Assembly: GCF_000714935.1 (NCBI RefSeq)
Contig: NZ_JMIR01000001.1
Span: forward strand, 217,122 to 281,121
Source of the DNA: Tumebacillus flagellatus
GTDB taxonomy: Bacteria > Bacillota > Bacilli > Tumebacillales > Tumebacillaceae
Direction: 5' to 3'
DNA: 64,000 nt
How positions within the stretch are numbered: position 1 is the first letter of the stretch; every line of letters starts with the position of its first letter. Shown here one piece after another: positions 43,660 to 51,221 of the stretch. Under the pieces are notes generated by a model. That model searched no databases. It was given only the letters and a program-made list of their open reading frames with translations, and had not been told where the DNA came from. The position numbers and the translations under genes are program-made.

Positions 43660-44796
43660 TTACGGACGAACCGCCAACTTGCCCGGGTGGTCGTGCGTCA
43701 CTTCGCCTACAACTGACGCCGCCGCAATGCCGCGCTCGTGCATCCGCGCAACCAGCGCGTCCGCTTCTTCCGCCGGGACGGAAAGCAGAAGACCTCCGGA
43801 GGTGACGGCATCGCAGAGGATGATCTTCGACGCGTCGTCCACACCTTCGAACAACACATCTCCTTGCACCCACTCCATATTCCGCACTGTTCCGCCCGGA
43901 TAGATCTTCTGTTCCACGTACGCCCGTGTCTCCGGGAGCGTCGGTACTTGAGACACGTAGAGCACGATCCCGACATCCGCGCCGCGCGCCATTTCCAGCG
44001 CATGACCCGCCAAGCCGAATCCCGTCACGTCTGTGCACGCATGAACGGTAAATTCATGCGCCACTTCCGCCGGGATTTTGTTCAATTCCGCCATCGTCTG
44101 CGTCACGAGGTCTATCGCTTCTTCCGAAGCTTTGCCCCGCTTGATCGCCGTCGTAATGATCCCAACCCCGATCGGCTTGGTCAGCACCAACTTGTCCCCC
44201 GGCTTCGCACCGGCGTTCGTCCACACTTTCTGCGGATGCACCGTGCCGGTGACCGCCATGCCGAACTTCGGATCGACATCGTCGATGGAATGCCCGCCGA
44301 GAATCACCGCGCCCGCCTCGCGAACTTTGTCCGCGCCGCCGCGCAGGATATCGGCGAGAATTTTCTTATCCAGCTTGGAGATCGGGAAGCCGACGATGTT
44401 CAACACGGTCAGCGGCACTCCGCCCATCGCATAGACGTCCGACAGCGCGTTCGCCGCCGCAATCGCGCCGAACATGTACGGGTCGTCCACGACCGGCGTG
44501 AAGTAGTCCACCGTCTGTACCATCGCCGTCTCTTCGTTGAGTTTATAGACGCCGGCGTCATCAGACGTGTCGATGCCGACGATCAGATTTGCGTTCGGTA
44601 CTTCGTCTTTGGGTAGATGGCGCAAAACTTGCGCCAGGTCGGCCGGGCCGATTTTGCATCCTCAGCCGGCTTTTTCGGTCAGCAGAGTGAGTCGCACCGA
44701 CTCGCTCGGCAACACCGCGTCACCCGATGCGCCCGCAGGCGTCACGGACGCTCGCGGCAACAACTTCGATTTCTCTTGGGAAGATCGTTCGGACAT
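43660..44796 (-). CDS. selD: Selenide, water dikinase (selenophosphate synthetase), itself a selenoprotein
   Basis: Makes selenophosphate, the selenium donor, from selenide and ATP. The obvious open frame begins only at a TTG (44625), which gives a truncated protein. Upstream, in the same frame, an opal codon TGA at 44662-44664 is flanked by TEKAG and GCKIGPADLAQVL, exactly the SelD active-site loop. The TGA therefore encodes selenocysteine (residue 45). The frame continues to ATG 44796 (MSERSSQEKSKL), preceded by AAAAGGAGG. The full protein has 378 residues; NLIVGIDTSDDAGVY and VQTVDYFTPVVDDPY follow. A hairpin GGCGCAA/TTGCGCC at 44619-44635 fits a bacterial SECIS. It overlaps the end of selA by 77 bases. 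Confidence 0.92.
44619..44635 (-). promoter_or_regulatory. Candidate bacterial SECIS hairpin in selD
   Basis: On the mRNA, GGCGCAA and TTGCGCC pair around GTT. The apical loop, containing GU, lies about 33 bases after the UGA codon. Bacterial SECIS elements typically have a GU in the loop within roughly 16-37 bases of UGA. Confidence 0.55.
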
Positions 44797-46123
44797 CGAA
44801 GTGCAGAGCCTCCTTTTGCATCGTGGTCATGACAGGCATGTCCACATGTCTCAGATGATGTTCCAATTCGTTCAAGGAAAAATGACGGGTGCGCACCGTC
44901 ACATGCCACGTCGGCAACTCCTCCGTCGGCAACGACCCGCCGCCGACCTGTGACATCGCTTCCTCCACCCGCACGTCCGCCCGCCCGCCGAACACCTCGG
45001 CCAGCAACGACCGCAAGCGTTCCGCCTCCGCGGCCATCGACTCTTGGGTGCGCAACAGCATCCAGATCGTCGGCACACGGCTTTTGGCTTTCTCCTCGTC
45101 GCGATAGAGCAGCAGCGTCGCTTCCAGCGCCGCCAACGTGAACTTGTCGACGCGCAGAGCGCGGGTCAGTTGGTTTTTCTTGATTCGTTGGATGTATTCC
45201 TGCTTGCCGACGATAAATCCGGCTTGAGCCGCTCCGAGCAATTTGTCTCCGCTAAACGACACGATGTCCACGCCCGCGCGCACGCTCTCGCCGATCGTCG
45301 GCTCGTCTCCGATCCCGTACGCCCGCAGGTCGATCAACGACCCGCTGCCAAGGTCTTCGTAGACCGGCACACCGCGCTGATGAGAGAGCGCCACAAGGTC
45401 GGCGAGCTCCGGCTGGTGGGTAAACCCGACCACGCGGAAGTTGCTCGTGTGCACGCGCAGAATCAAGCCGGTCTCGTCGTCGATGGCGCGCTCGTAGTCA
45501 TAGAGATGCGTTTTGTTGGTGGTGCCGACCTCGACGAGGGCTGCACCGCTTGCCCGCATCACTTCCGAGACGCGAAACGATCCGCCGATCTCCACCAACT
45601 GCCCGCGCGAGATCACGACGCTCTTGCCCTTCGCCATCTCGGTGAGCACCAAGAGCACGGCGGCGGCGTTGTTGTTGACAACCAGCGCCGCTTCCGCACC
45701 GGTCAGTTCGCAGATCAGGCGTTCCACATGGTCGTAGCGGGACCCCCGCTCCCCCGTCGAGAGGTTGAGTTCGAGGTTCGTATAGCCGCTCGCCGTGCGC
45801 ACGATGGCGTCCACCGCCTCGTCCGCCAAGGGAGCACGGCCCAGATTGGTATGTAAGACGACGCCGGTCGCGTTGATCACCGGACGGAAATGCGGTTGGA
45901 ATTGCGCCTGCACGCGTTGGGCGACCTCATGCGCGAGCGCGTCAGGCAGCAGGGCGGATTCGTGCTCCGCGCCCGCCAGAATCTCCCGGCGCAGATCTCC
46001 GATCACGTTCCCTGCGAGGCGGGAAACCAGCGCATGCGAGTGAAGTTCGATCAACTCCCGGCACACCGGGTGATCGAGCAACTTATGCACCGCCGGCAAT
46101 TTCCGCAGTTGTTCCATTCCCAT
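44720..46123 (-). CDS. selA: L-seryl-tRNA(Sec) selenium transferase
   Basis: A PLP enzyme of 467 residues that converts Ser-tRNA(Sec) to Sec-tRNA(Sec) using selenophosphate. The N-terminal domain binds the tRNA; NATGVVLHTNLGRAPLA near residue 85 is a family signature; the PLP lysine is in VSFSGDKLLGAAQAGF near 290. The start at 46123 follows AAGGAGTG. selD begins inside its 3' end, so the two are one operon. selB and the selenocysteine tRNA gene selC are not visible in the window and must lie elsewhere if the pathway is complete. Confidence 0.95.
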   Translation of the reverse strand: MGMEQLRKLPAVHKLLDHPVCRELIELHSHALVSRLAGNVIGDLRREILAGAEHESALLPDALAHEVAQRVQAQFQPHFRPVINATGVVLHTNLGRAPLADEAVDAIVRTASGYTNLELNLSTGERGSRYDHVERLICELTGAEAALVVNNNAAAVLLVLTEMAKGKSVVISRGQLVEIGGSFRVSEVMRASGAALVEVGTTNKTHLYDYERAIDDETGLILRVHTSNFRVVGFTHQPELADLVALSHQRGVPVYEDLGSGSLIDLRAYGIGDEPTIGESVRAGVDIVSFSGDKLLGAAQAGFIVGKQEYIQRIKKNQLTRALRVDKFTLAALEATLLLYRDEEKAKSRVPTIWMLLRTQESMAAEAERLRSLLAEVFGGRADVRVEEAMSQVGGGSLPTEELPTWHVTVRTRHFSLNELEHHLRHVDMPVMTTMQKEALHFDVRTIFPREIEVVAASVRDACGRIG

Positions 46124-46169
46124 AGACAGTAACACTCCTTACCCACTACGCTCCCTCCCTCTATTCTAG

Positions 46170-46201
46170 CAAAAAAACTGCCACCGCAATCGGTGGCAGT
46201 T
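46170..46201 (-). terminator. Terminator of the secreted-protein gene, upstream of selA
   Basis: ACTGCCACCG and CGGTGGCAGT stem, with TTTTTTT on the minus strand. About 110 bases of 3' untranslated sequence separate it from the stop at 46316; that stretch holds a smaller hairpin (CGCAACC/GGTTGCG, about 46251-46274). Confidence 0.85.
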
Positions 46202-46315
46202 CAAAAAGGGGGAACGTGCAGCAAAAAAGCGGTTCCAACATCTATGATCAACGCAACCTGAAGATTTGGTTGCGGGGTCCATGCCAATCAGAACCGGCGG
46301 CGGAACGGGGCGTTT

Positions 46316-47137
46316 TTAGTCGTCGTGCTTCTTGCCTTTGCCCTTGTCTTCTTGCTTCTGCTCGCCTTTGTGTTTTCCGTTGTCGTGCTTGCCTTCTTCC
46401 TTCGGCGGAGTGCCCGGCTTTGCGCCCTTGGATTCGATCTTGCGCCCGTCGTTCATCTCAATGTCGAGCGTCCGGATCGACGACAGCACGCGCGGGTCGA
46501 GTTGGACTTGCTTGCCTAGCAGCGCGGAGGTCAGCGCCCCTTGCAGTTGGAAGCCGTTCAGAAGCTGCGTCATGATTTGCAGCGCTTGATCGCCCTGCAC
46601 CGACATCTTGCGCCCGCCGAGTTCGCCGTCGAGCTTGTAGGTGCCTTTCTCTTGCTTGAATTCGACTTTCAAGTTGCCTTGCGTGGTGTTCGTCTCAAAG
46701 TGCAGGTCATGCACCGAATTCAACTGGAAGTTGCTCGCCACAGCCGTTCCCGCGCCGGAAGCCCCTTGGGAATCAGCGGAGCCTGTAGAAGCCGTCGCCG
46801 TCGACCCTGTTGCAGACGTCGCGGCGGGCTGCTGCACAACAAACGGGTTGTTGGCGTCGAGCGTCGCTTGATCAACCGGGTTGGCAACCGCCGTGCTTGC
46901 GCCATTCGTTGTGCTCGCATCTGCCACCTGTACCGGCTTGGCGTTGCCGAGCTGCGCCGCTTCTTCCGCCGTCAGCGGTACGGAGCTGACGACTTGCGCG
47001 GAGACGTTGCTGGCGTTTGCCGCTTGGTCGGCGTTCTCGGTTGTTTTCGTTGTCCCGGTCACCGCGTACCCGGCCCCGCCTGCCGCCAGCACCAACGGGG
47101 CTGCGATCAGGACGACTTTTTTCCAAGAAACTTTCAT
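46316..47137 (-). CDS. Exported low-complexity protein with a charged C-terminal tail
   Basis: A 273-residue protein not clearly assignable. Residues 1-28 are a signal or anchor segment (KKVVLIAAPLVLAAGG). Residues about 30-130 are Ala/Ser/Thr/Gly-rich and disordered. Residues about 135-235 are an ordered domain beginning NFQLNSVHDLHFE, with alternating beta strands and LQIMTQLLNGFQLQGALTSALLG. The domain recalls the YusW-like extracellular group, but only weakly. The last 40 residues are a Lys/Glu/Gly-rich tail (KHDNGKHKGEQKQEDKGKGK). It probably acts at the cell surface. It runs alone with its own terminator. Confidence 0.65.
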   Translation of the reverse strand: MKVSWKKVVLIAAPLVLAAGGAGYAVTGTTKTTENADQAANASNVSAQVVSSVPLTAEEAAQLGNAKPVQVADASTTNGASTAVANPVDQATLDANNPFVVQQPAATSATGSTATASTGSADSQGASGAGTAVASNFQLNSVHDLHFETNTTQGNLKVEFKQEKGTYKLDGELGGRKMSVQGDQALQIMTQLLNGFQLQGALTSALLGKQVQLDPRVLSSIRTLDIEMNDGRKIESKGAKPGTPPKEEGKHDNGKHKGEQKQEDKGKGKKHDD

Positions 47138-47267
47138 GCTTGTTCCTCCGTTTCCCTGTACCTCTTGTTGCTTATAGATTCGAGGGCCTCAATTGAGGAA
47201 TGACGGTCGAAGCACATTTTGGTACGATAGGACATGGCATCCTGACTGACGAAAGGTGGTACACCCC

Positions 47268-48554
47268 TTGAATCGAGAAACTTCCAAACACCTCTATGAA
47301 AAAGCCCAAGACGTCATCGTCGGCGGCGTCAACTCCCCGTCCCGCTCGTTTAAAGCGGTCGGCGGCGGCGCTCCGGTGTTCATGGAGCAAGGCGTTGGCG
47401 CACACTTCTACGACGTGGACGGCAACCGATACATCGACTATCTCGCCGCCTACGGTCCGCTGATTCACGGCCACGGCAACGCGCACATCGCCGAAGCAAT
47501 CGCGAGCGCCGCCAAGAACGGCGTCCTCTACGGCACGCCGACCAAGTTGGAAATCGACTTCGCGACGATGTTGCGCGACGCAATTCCTTCCTTAGAAAAA
47601 GTCCGCTTCGTCAACTCCGGCACCGAAGCGGTCATGACGACGATCCGCGTCGCCCGCGCGTACACCGGCCGCAACAAAATCATGAAGTTCGCCGGCTGCT
47701 ACCACGGCCACTCCGACCTCGTGCTGGTCGCGGCAGGCTCCGGTCCGTCGACGCTCGGCATCCCGGACTCCGCTGGCATCCCGCAAGCGATCGCCAACGA
47801 CATGATCACGATCCCCTTCAACGACCTCGCCGCGTTTGAAGACGCGCTGCAAAAATGGGGCGATGAAACGGCCGCCATTCTCGTCGAACCGATTGTCGGC
47901 AACTTCGGCATCGTCCGACCGGAACCGGGCTTCCTCGAAGGCGTCAACGAACTGGCACACCGCCACGGCGCGCTGGTCATCTACGACGAAGTGATCACGG
48001 CGTTCCGCTTCCACTACGGCGGCGCGCAAGACCTGCTCGGCGTCAAACCGGACATGACCGCGCTTGGCAAGATCATCGGCGGCGGTCTTCCGATCGGCGC
48101 GTACGGCGGTCGCATTGACATCATGGAGAAAGTCGCTCCGCTCGGCCCGGCGTACCAAGCAGGCACGATGGCGGGCAACCCGGCGTCGATCGCGGCAGGG
48201 ATCGCCTGCCTCGAAGAACTGCAGCACCCCGGCACCTACGAGCGCCTCGACAACTACGGCGCACAACTGGAAGCGGCGCTCTTGGAAGCGGCGAAACGCC
48301 ACGGCCATACCGTCACCCTCAACCGCGTCGGCGGCGCGTTTGCGCTGTACTTCCTCGACCGCGAAGTTCGCAACTACGACGATGCACAAGCGGCGGACGG
48401 CGAGAAATTCGCCCGGTTCTTCCACCTTTTGCTCAACGAGGGCGTTCTGCTCGCACCGTCGAAGTACGAAGCGTGGTTCGTCTCCACCGCCCACACGCAA
48501 GCGGACATCGACTTCACCATCGATGCGATCCGCAAAGTGTTCGCCGAACTCTAA
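47268..48554 (+). CDS. hemL: Glutamate-1-semialdehyde 2,1-aminomutase
   Basis: A PLP enzyme of the C5 haem pathway turning glutamate-1-semialdehyde into 5-aminolevulinate. The 428-residue protein has [20 protein letters not shown] at the start, [16 protein letters not shown], the PLP lysine in [17 protein letters not shown] (about 266) and [15 protein letters not shown] place the start at TTG 47268 (MNRETSKHL) with AAAGGTGG 8 bases upstream; a GTG at 47256 would lie within that site. It is not with other hem genes and may be a second hemL (B. subtilis has hemL and gsaB). Confidence 0.92.
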   Translation: MNRETSKHLYEKAQDVIVGGVNSPSRSFKAVGGGAPVFMEQGVGAHFYDVDGNRYIDYLAAYGPLIHGHGNAHIAEAIASAAKNGVLYGTPTKLEIDFATMLRDAIPSLEKVRFVNSGTEAVMTTIRVARAYTGRNKIMKFAGCYHGHSDLVLVAAGSGPSTLGIPDSAGIPQAIANDMITIPFNDLAAFEDALQKWGDETAAILVEPIVGNFGIVRPEPGFLEGVNELAHRHGALVIYDEVITAFRFHYGGAQDLLGVKPDMTALGKIIGGGLPIGAYGGRIDIMEKVAPLGPAYQAGTMAGNPASIAAGIACLEELQHPGTYERLDNYGAQLEAALLEAAKRHGHTVTLNRVGGAFALYFLDREVRNYDDAQAADGEKFARFFHLLLNEGVLLAPSKYEAWFVSTAHTQADIDFTIDAIRKVFAEL

Positions 48555-48567
48555 TCCTCTCATCCCG

Positions 48568-48609
48568 AAAAAGACCTTCTCCGCCCTCTTGGCGCGAGAA
48601 GGTTTTTTC
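48568..48609 (+). terminator. Terminator of hemL
   Basis: ACCTTCTC and GAGAAGGT pair, then TTTTTTC on the plus strand. Confidence 0.8.
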
Positions 48610-48631
48610 GTGACGTACACTTCTGTTTCAC

Positions 48632-48672
48632 AAAAAAAAAGACCTGCACACAGGAGTCTGCGGCAGGTCTTT
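48632..48672 (-). terminator. Terminator of trxA
   Basis: AAGACCTGC and GCAGGTCTT pair, followed on the minus strand by a run of nine T. Confidence 0.85.
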
Positions 48673-48695
48673 CTGTTTCTGCTTGGCAACAGGGC

Positions 48696-49022
48696 TTACA
48701 GAACGTCAGCCAGTTTGTCGAGCAGTTGGTTTTTGTTTTGGTAGCCAACGAGAGTCTTCACGACTTCGCCGTTTTTGAAAACGAGCAGAGTCGGGATGGA
48801 CATCACGCCGAACTTTTGCGCGGTTGCCGGGTTTTCATCGACGTTGAGCTTGCCGATGGTCAGCTTGTCGGAAACTTCGCCCGCGAGGTCGTCGAGGACC
48901 GGTGCGAGCATTTTGCACGGACCGCACCAAGCAGCCCAGAAGTCCACGAGGACCGGCTTGTCGCCTTGAACCGCTTCGTTGAAGTTCGCGTCGGTTACGG
49001 TTTGAATGAGATCGGATGCCAT
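48696..49022 (-). CDS. trxA: Thioredoxin
   Basis: A 108-residue cytoplasmic disulfide reductase. The active site is W32-C33-G-P-C36 in [12 protein letters not shown], and the cis-proline is in MSIPTLLVF. The buried Asp (LVDFWA) is present. It lies 30 bases after the NfuA-type gene on the same strand, with GGAGGGA upstream. It is a plausible electron donor for the 2-Cys peroxiredoxin at 16 kb and for ribonucleotide reductase; that is family knowledge. Confidence 0.96.
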   Translation of the reverse strand: MASDLIQTVTDANFNEAVQGDKPVLVDFWAAWCGPCKMLAPVLDDLAGEVSDKLTIGKLNVDENPATAQKFGVMSIPTLLVFKNGEVVKTLVGYQNKNQLLDKLADVL

Positions 49023-49052
49023 GAGTGATTCCCTCCAGTTCTGCGTCGAAGC

Positions 49053-49286
49053 TTAGACAGCTACGACTTCTTTGATTTCCGGTACTGCTGCGCGAACGGT
49101 GCGCTCGATGCCCATCTTCAGGGTCATGGTGCTCATCGGGCAACCGCCGCAAGCGCCGGTCATGCGGATCGAAGCGATGCCGGTTTCAGCATCCACGTCC
49201 ACCAATTCAGCGTCGCCGCCGTCGGACTGCAGGCCCGGGCGAATTTTGTCCAGTGCTTCTTGAACGCGTGCGCGAAGATCTTCCAT
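49053..49286 (-). CDS. nfuA: NifU C-terminal domain protein (NfuA/YutI-type Fe-S scaffold)
   Basis: A 77-residue Fe-S carrier made of the NifU C-terminal domain alone. The cluster cysteines are C46 and C49 in RMTGACGGCPMSTMT. The N-terminal segment IRPGLQSDGGDAELVDV is the family hallmark. The start at 49286 follows GGAGG by 8 bases. It delivers 4Fe-4S clusters to target enzymes (B. subtilis YutI). Cotranscription with trxA is likely. Confidence 0.93.
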   Translation of the reverse strand: MEDLRARVQEALDKIRPGLQSDGGDAELVDVDAETGIASIRMTGACGGCPMSTMTLKMGIERTVRAAVPEIKEVVAV

Positions 49287-49403
49287 CTTGTATTCCTCCA
49301 ATCATGGTCTGGTTGCAAAGTCAGAGACCCATACGTACCTAGTATAGGCGGTTCCTGCGAAGGCCATTCTGCTTGACGCCTTCATCATATTGTATTTGTA
49401 TTG

Positions 49404-49436
49404 TAGAAAAAACGAGCCTCAAAGTCTGTGAGTTCG
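49404..49436 (-). terminator. Probable terminator of the HD hydrolase gene
   Basis: CGAACTCA and TGAGGCTCG pair with one bulge; TTTTTTC follows on the minus strand. Confidence 0.6.
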
Positions 49437-49437
49437 G

Positions 49438-50085
49438 TTACATCTGCCCTTCCCACTCCGCCAAGAAGCGCTCCAGGAAGCCCTCCATATAGCGGTGCCG
49501 CTCTTCGGCGATGCGCTTGGCGGCGTCGGTGTTCATCAGGTCTTTGAGCAAGAGCAGTTTTTCGTAAAAATGGTTGATCGCCGTGCTTTTCCCTTGGCGG
49601 TACTCCTCGGCGGTCATCTGCTCGCGCGGCGGCAGCGTCGGGTCGTGGCTCAGTTGCCCCTTGGCGCCCGAGTACGCAAACGTGCGGGCAATCCCCAGCG
49701 CCCCGATGGCGTCCAAGCGGTCGGCGTCCTGCACGATACGCCCTTCCAAAGTTCTGACCGGCGGCCGGTTGCCGCCCTTAAACGACATCGTCGCGATGAT
49801 CTCCAAGAGATGCGAGCGGGTGTCCCCCTCCACGTCGTGCGCGTCCAGCCAGTCGGTCAATTTCTTCATCCCCGCCTCGGGGCTGGCGTTTAACTTCTCG
49901 TCGGGGATGTCATGAAGCAAAGCGGCCAACGCGCAGAGGAACACGTCTGCCCCCTCAACGCGTGCGATGCGCTCCGCCATGCGCCGCACGCGTTCGATGT
50001 GCCACACATCGTGCCCGGAGCTGTCACCGCCGAGCTCTTGGCGGACGAACTCTTCGGCTTGCTGCAAAATCCGTTCACGTTCCAT
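49438..50085 (-). CDS. HD-domain phosphohydrolase (YpgQ/YedJ-like)
   Basis: A 215-residue metal-dependent phosphohydrolase. The metal ligands are H25/H29 in SGHDVWHIERV, H58-D59 in AALLHDIPD and Asp in IVQDADRLDAIGALGI (about 126). The C-terminal part NHFYEKLLLLKDLMNTDAAKRIA is typical of the YpgQ group, which has pyrophosphohydrolase or phosphatase activity on nucleotides in some members. The substrate here is unknown. The chosen start at 50085 follows GGGAGG by 12 bases; an in-frame ATG at 50112 is possible. Confidence 0.85.
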   Translation of the reverse strand: MERERILQQAEEFVRQELGGDSSGHDVWHIERVRRMAERIARVEGADVFLCALAALLHDIPDEKLNASPEAGMKKLTDWLDAHDVEGDTRSHLLEIIATMSFKGGNRPPVRTLEGRIVQDADRLDAIGALGIARTFAYSGAKGQLSHDPTLPPREQMTAEEYRQGKSTAINHFYEKLLLLKDLMNTDAAKRIAEERHRYMEGFLERFLAEWEGQM

Positions 50086-50150
50086 TCTGTTCGCTCGCCT
50101 CCCGAACCTCATCTTACCAAGAGATGGAACGGGGGGCAAGGCGGGCTTTT

Positions 50151-50903
50151 TTAGTTCGCTTGATTTTGCGAAGGTGCGGCAGAAGATGTGGAAGAAGGCT
50201 CGCCGAGGTTTGGTAATTCGATCGGCGGAATCGCTGTCGACGACTGCCCCACGGCGTTGCCTTGCGAGTTGAACACCATCTGCGGCACGTCTCCCGCCAG
50301 CACGACGTACGCGATCGGCACCCGCGTCGAGTATTGGCTCGGATGCGAGGAGAACGGCACGATGATCGTCTCTTCCACGGTGATGTCCAAGTACAGCACA
50401 TGCACCGTCTGGTTGATGCCGGCGCTTTGCGTGTCATACCCGACTTGGGATTTGACGATGGAGACGGGACGGATCTTGATCGGAATGTTCGGCCCGATGC
50501 CGGCAAGAATCGAACTTTCGTACACCACCCCGAGCGGCAGGGAAATTTCTTCTTCCTTGGCATGGGTGAGTTCGCTTTGGACGTAATCGGTCACTTTGGC
50601 TTGCAGGCGCGTGGCTTCCTGCATGTTGAAATACCCGGCGCTGATCCTGCCGTTGGCTCCCTCGCGGAAGTTCATCAGCAAATTGTAGTTGGCTTCGTCG
50701 GCGATTTTTTTGGAAATCGAATCGTTGATGGTTTTCACCGCATACTGCTTGGCGTACTTCTCGGCGGCGACTTCCAGATGCGGGCGCATCGACGTTTCAT
50801 AATAATAAATCGTCTGCACGGTGGAGAACACGATCATGACCAAGACAAGAAACAGGACGAGCCGCCAGTTCAGCTTCTTGCGCCGGCCAATCTTCATCGC
50901 CAT
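50151..50903 (-). CDS. yunB: Sporulation protein YunB
   Basis: A 250-residue membrane-anchored protein needed for normal spores in B. subtilis and controlled there by SigE. One helix lies at about 12-32 (RLVLFLVLVMIVFSTVQ). The conserved core follows: AVKTINDSISKKIAD, GRISAGYFNMQEATRLQAKVT, SLPLGVVYESSILAGIGPNIPIKI (SLPLG is diagnostic) and HVLYLDITVEETIIVPF. The Ser/Gln-rich tail is variable. The start at 50903 follows GAGGAGGG. It probably faces the space between the forespore membranes. Confidence 0.9.
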   Translation of the reverse strand: MAMKIGRRKKLNWRLVLFLVLVMIVFSTVQTIYYYETSMRPHLEVAAEKYAKQYAVKTINDSISKKIADEANYNLLMNFREGANGRISAGYFNMQEATRLQAKVTDYVQSELTHAKEEEISLPLGVVYESSILAGIGPNIPIKIRPVSIVKSQVGYDTQSAGINQTVHVLYLDITVEETIIVPFSSHPSQYSTRVPIAYVVLAGDVPQMVFNSQGNAVGQSSTAIPPIELPNLGEPSSTSSAAPSQNQAN

Positions 50904-50960
50904 CGGACGTCCCTCCTCTTCTCCCTCCATGTGTATGTCCGAGCGGGCGGCGCTAGAAGA

Positions 50961-50990
50961 TTGACACAAACGCCGACGAGGTGGTAAGGT
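50961..50990 (+). promoter_or_regulatory. Promoter of the S-box/metH transcript
   Basis: TTGACA (50961-50966), an 18-base spacer and TAAGGT (50985-50990), about 30 bases before the riboswitch. Confidence 0.6.
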
Positions 50991-51020
50991 GGATGAGAAT
51001 TGTGAATTGAATAACGTTTT

Positions 51021-51127
51021 TTCTCTTATCCAGAGAGGTGGAGGGACTGGCCCTATGATACCTCGGCAACCGATTGATCAGGTGCTAATTCCAGCAAAGC
51101 AGATAGTGGGCTTTGGAAGATAAGAGA
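51021..51127 (+). ncRNA. SAM-I (S-box) riboswitch aptamer
   Basis: Contains the conserved S-box core: CTCTTATCCAGAGAGGTGGAG at the start, GGGACTGGCCCTATGA, ACCTCGGCAACC, and GGTGCTAATTCCAGCAAA near the end. The P1 stem is closed by TCTTATC and GATAAGA. SAM binding favours the terminator that follows. It controls metH, whose product regenerates methionine. Confidence 0.96.
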
Positions 51128-51150
51128 GGCGGTGCTGACTCCAACCCTTC

Positions 51151-51189
51151 TGCCCTCTTCTTGTCTCCCTGACGAAGAGGGCTTTTTCT
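51151..51189 (+). terminator. Expression-platform terminator of the S-box
   Basis: GCCCTCTTC and GAAGAGGGC stem followed by TTTTTC, 30 bases before the metH start. Together with the aptamer and promoter it accounts for the 318-base stretch 50904-51221. Confidence 0.85.
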
Positions 51190-51221
51190 ATGCCCGCAGA
51201 CTCCGAGGAGGAATTCATACG

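Noticed and set aside
43660-44625. selD starting at TTG 44625
   Set aside because: That start has no ribosome binding site and removes the active-site loop; the Sec-containing frame from 44796 is better on every count.
46204-46315. Possible selC (tRNA-Sec) or other tRNA near selA
   Set aside because: No cloverleaf, no GTTCGA-type T-loop and no CCA end; only a terminator and one small hairpin are present.
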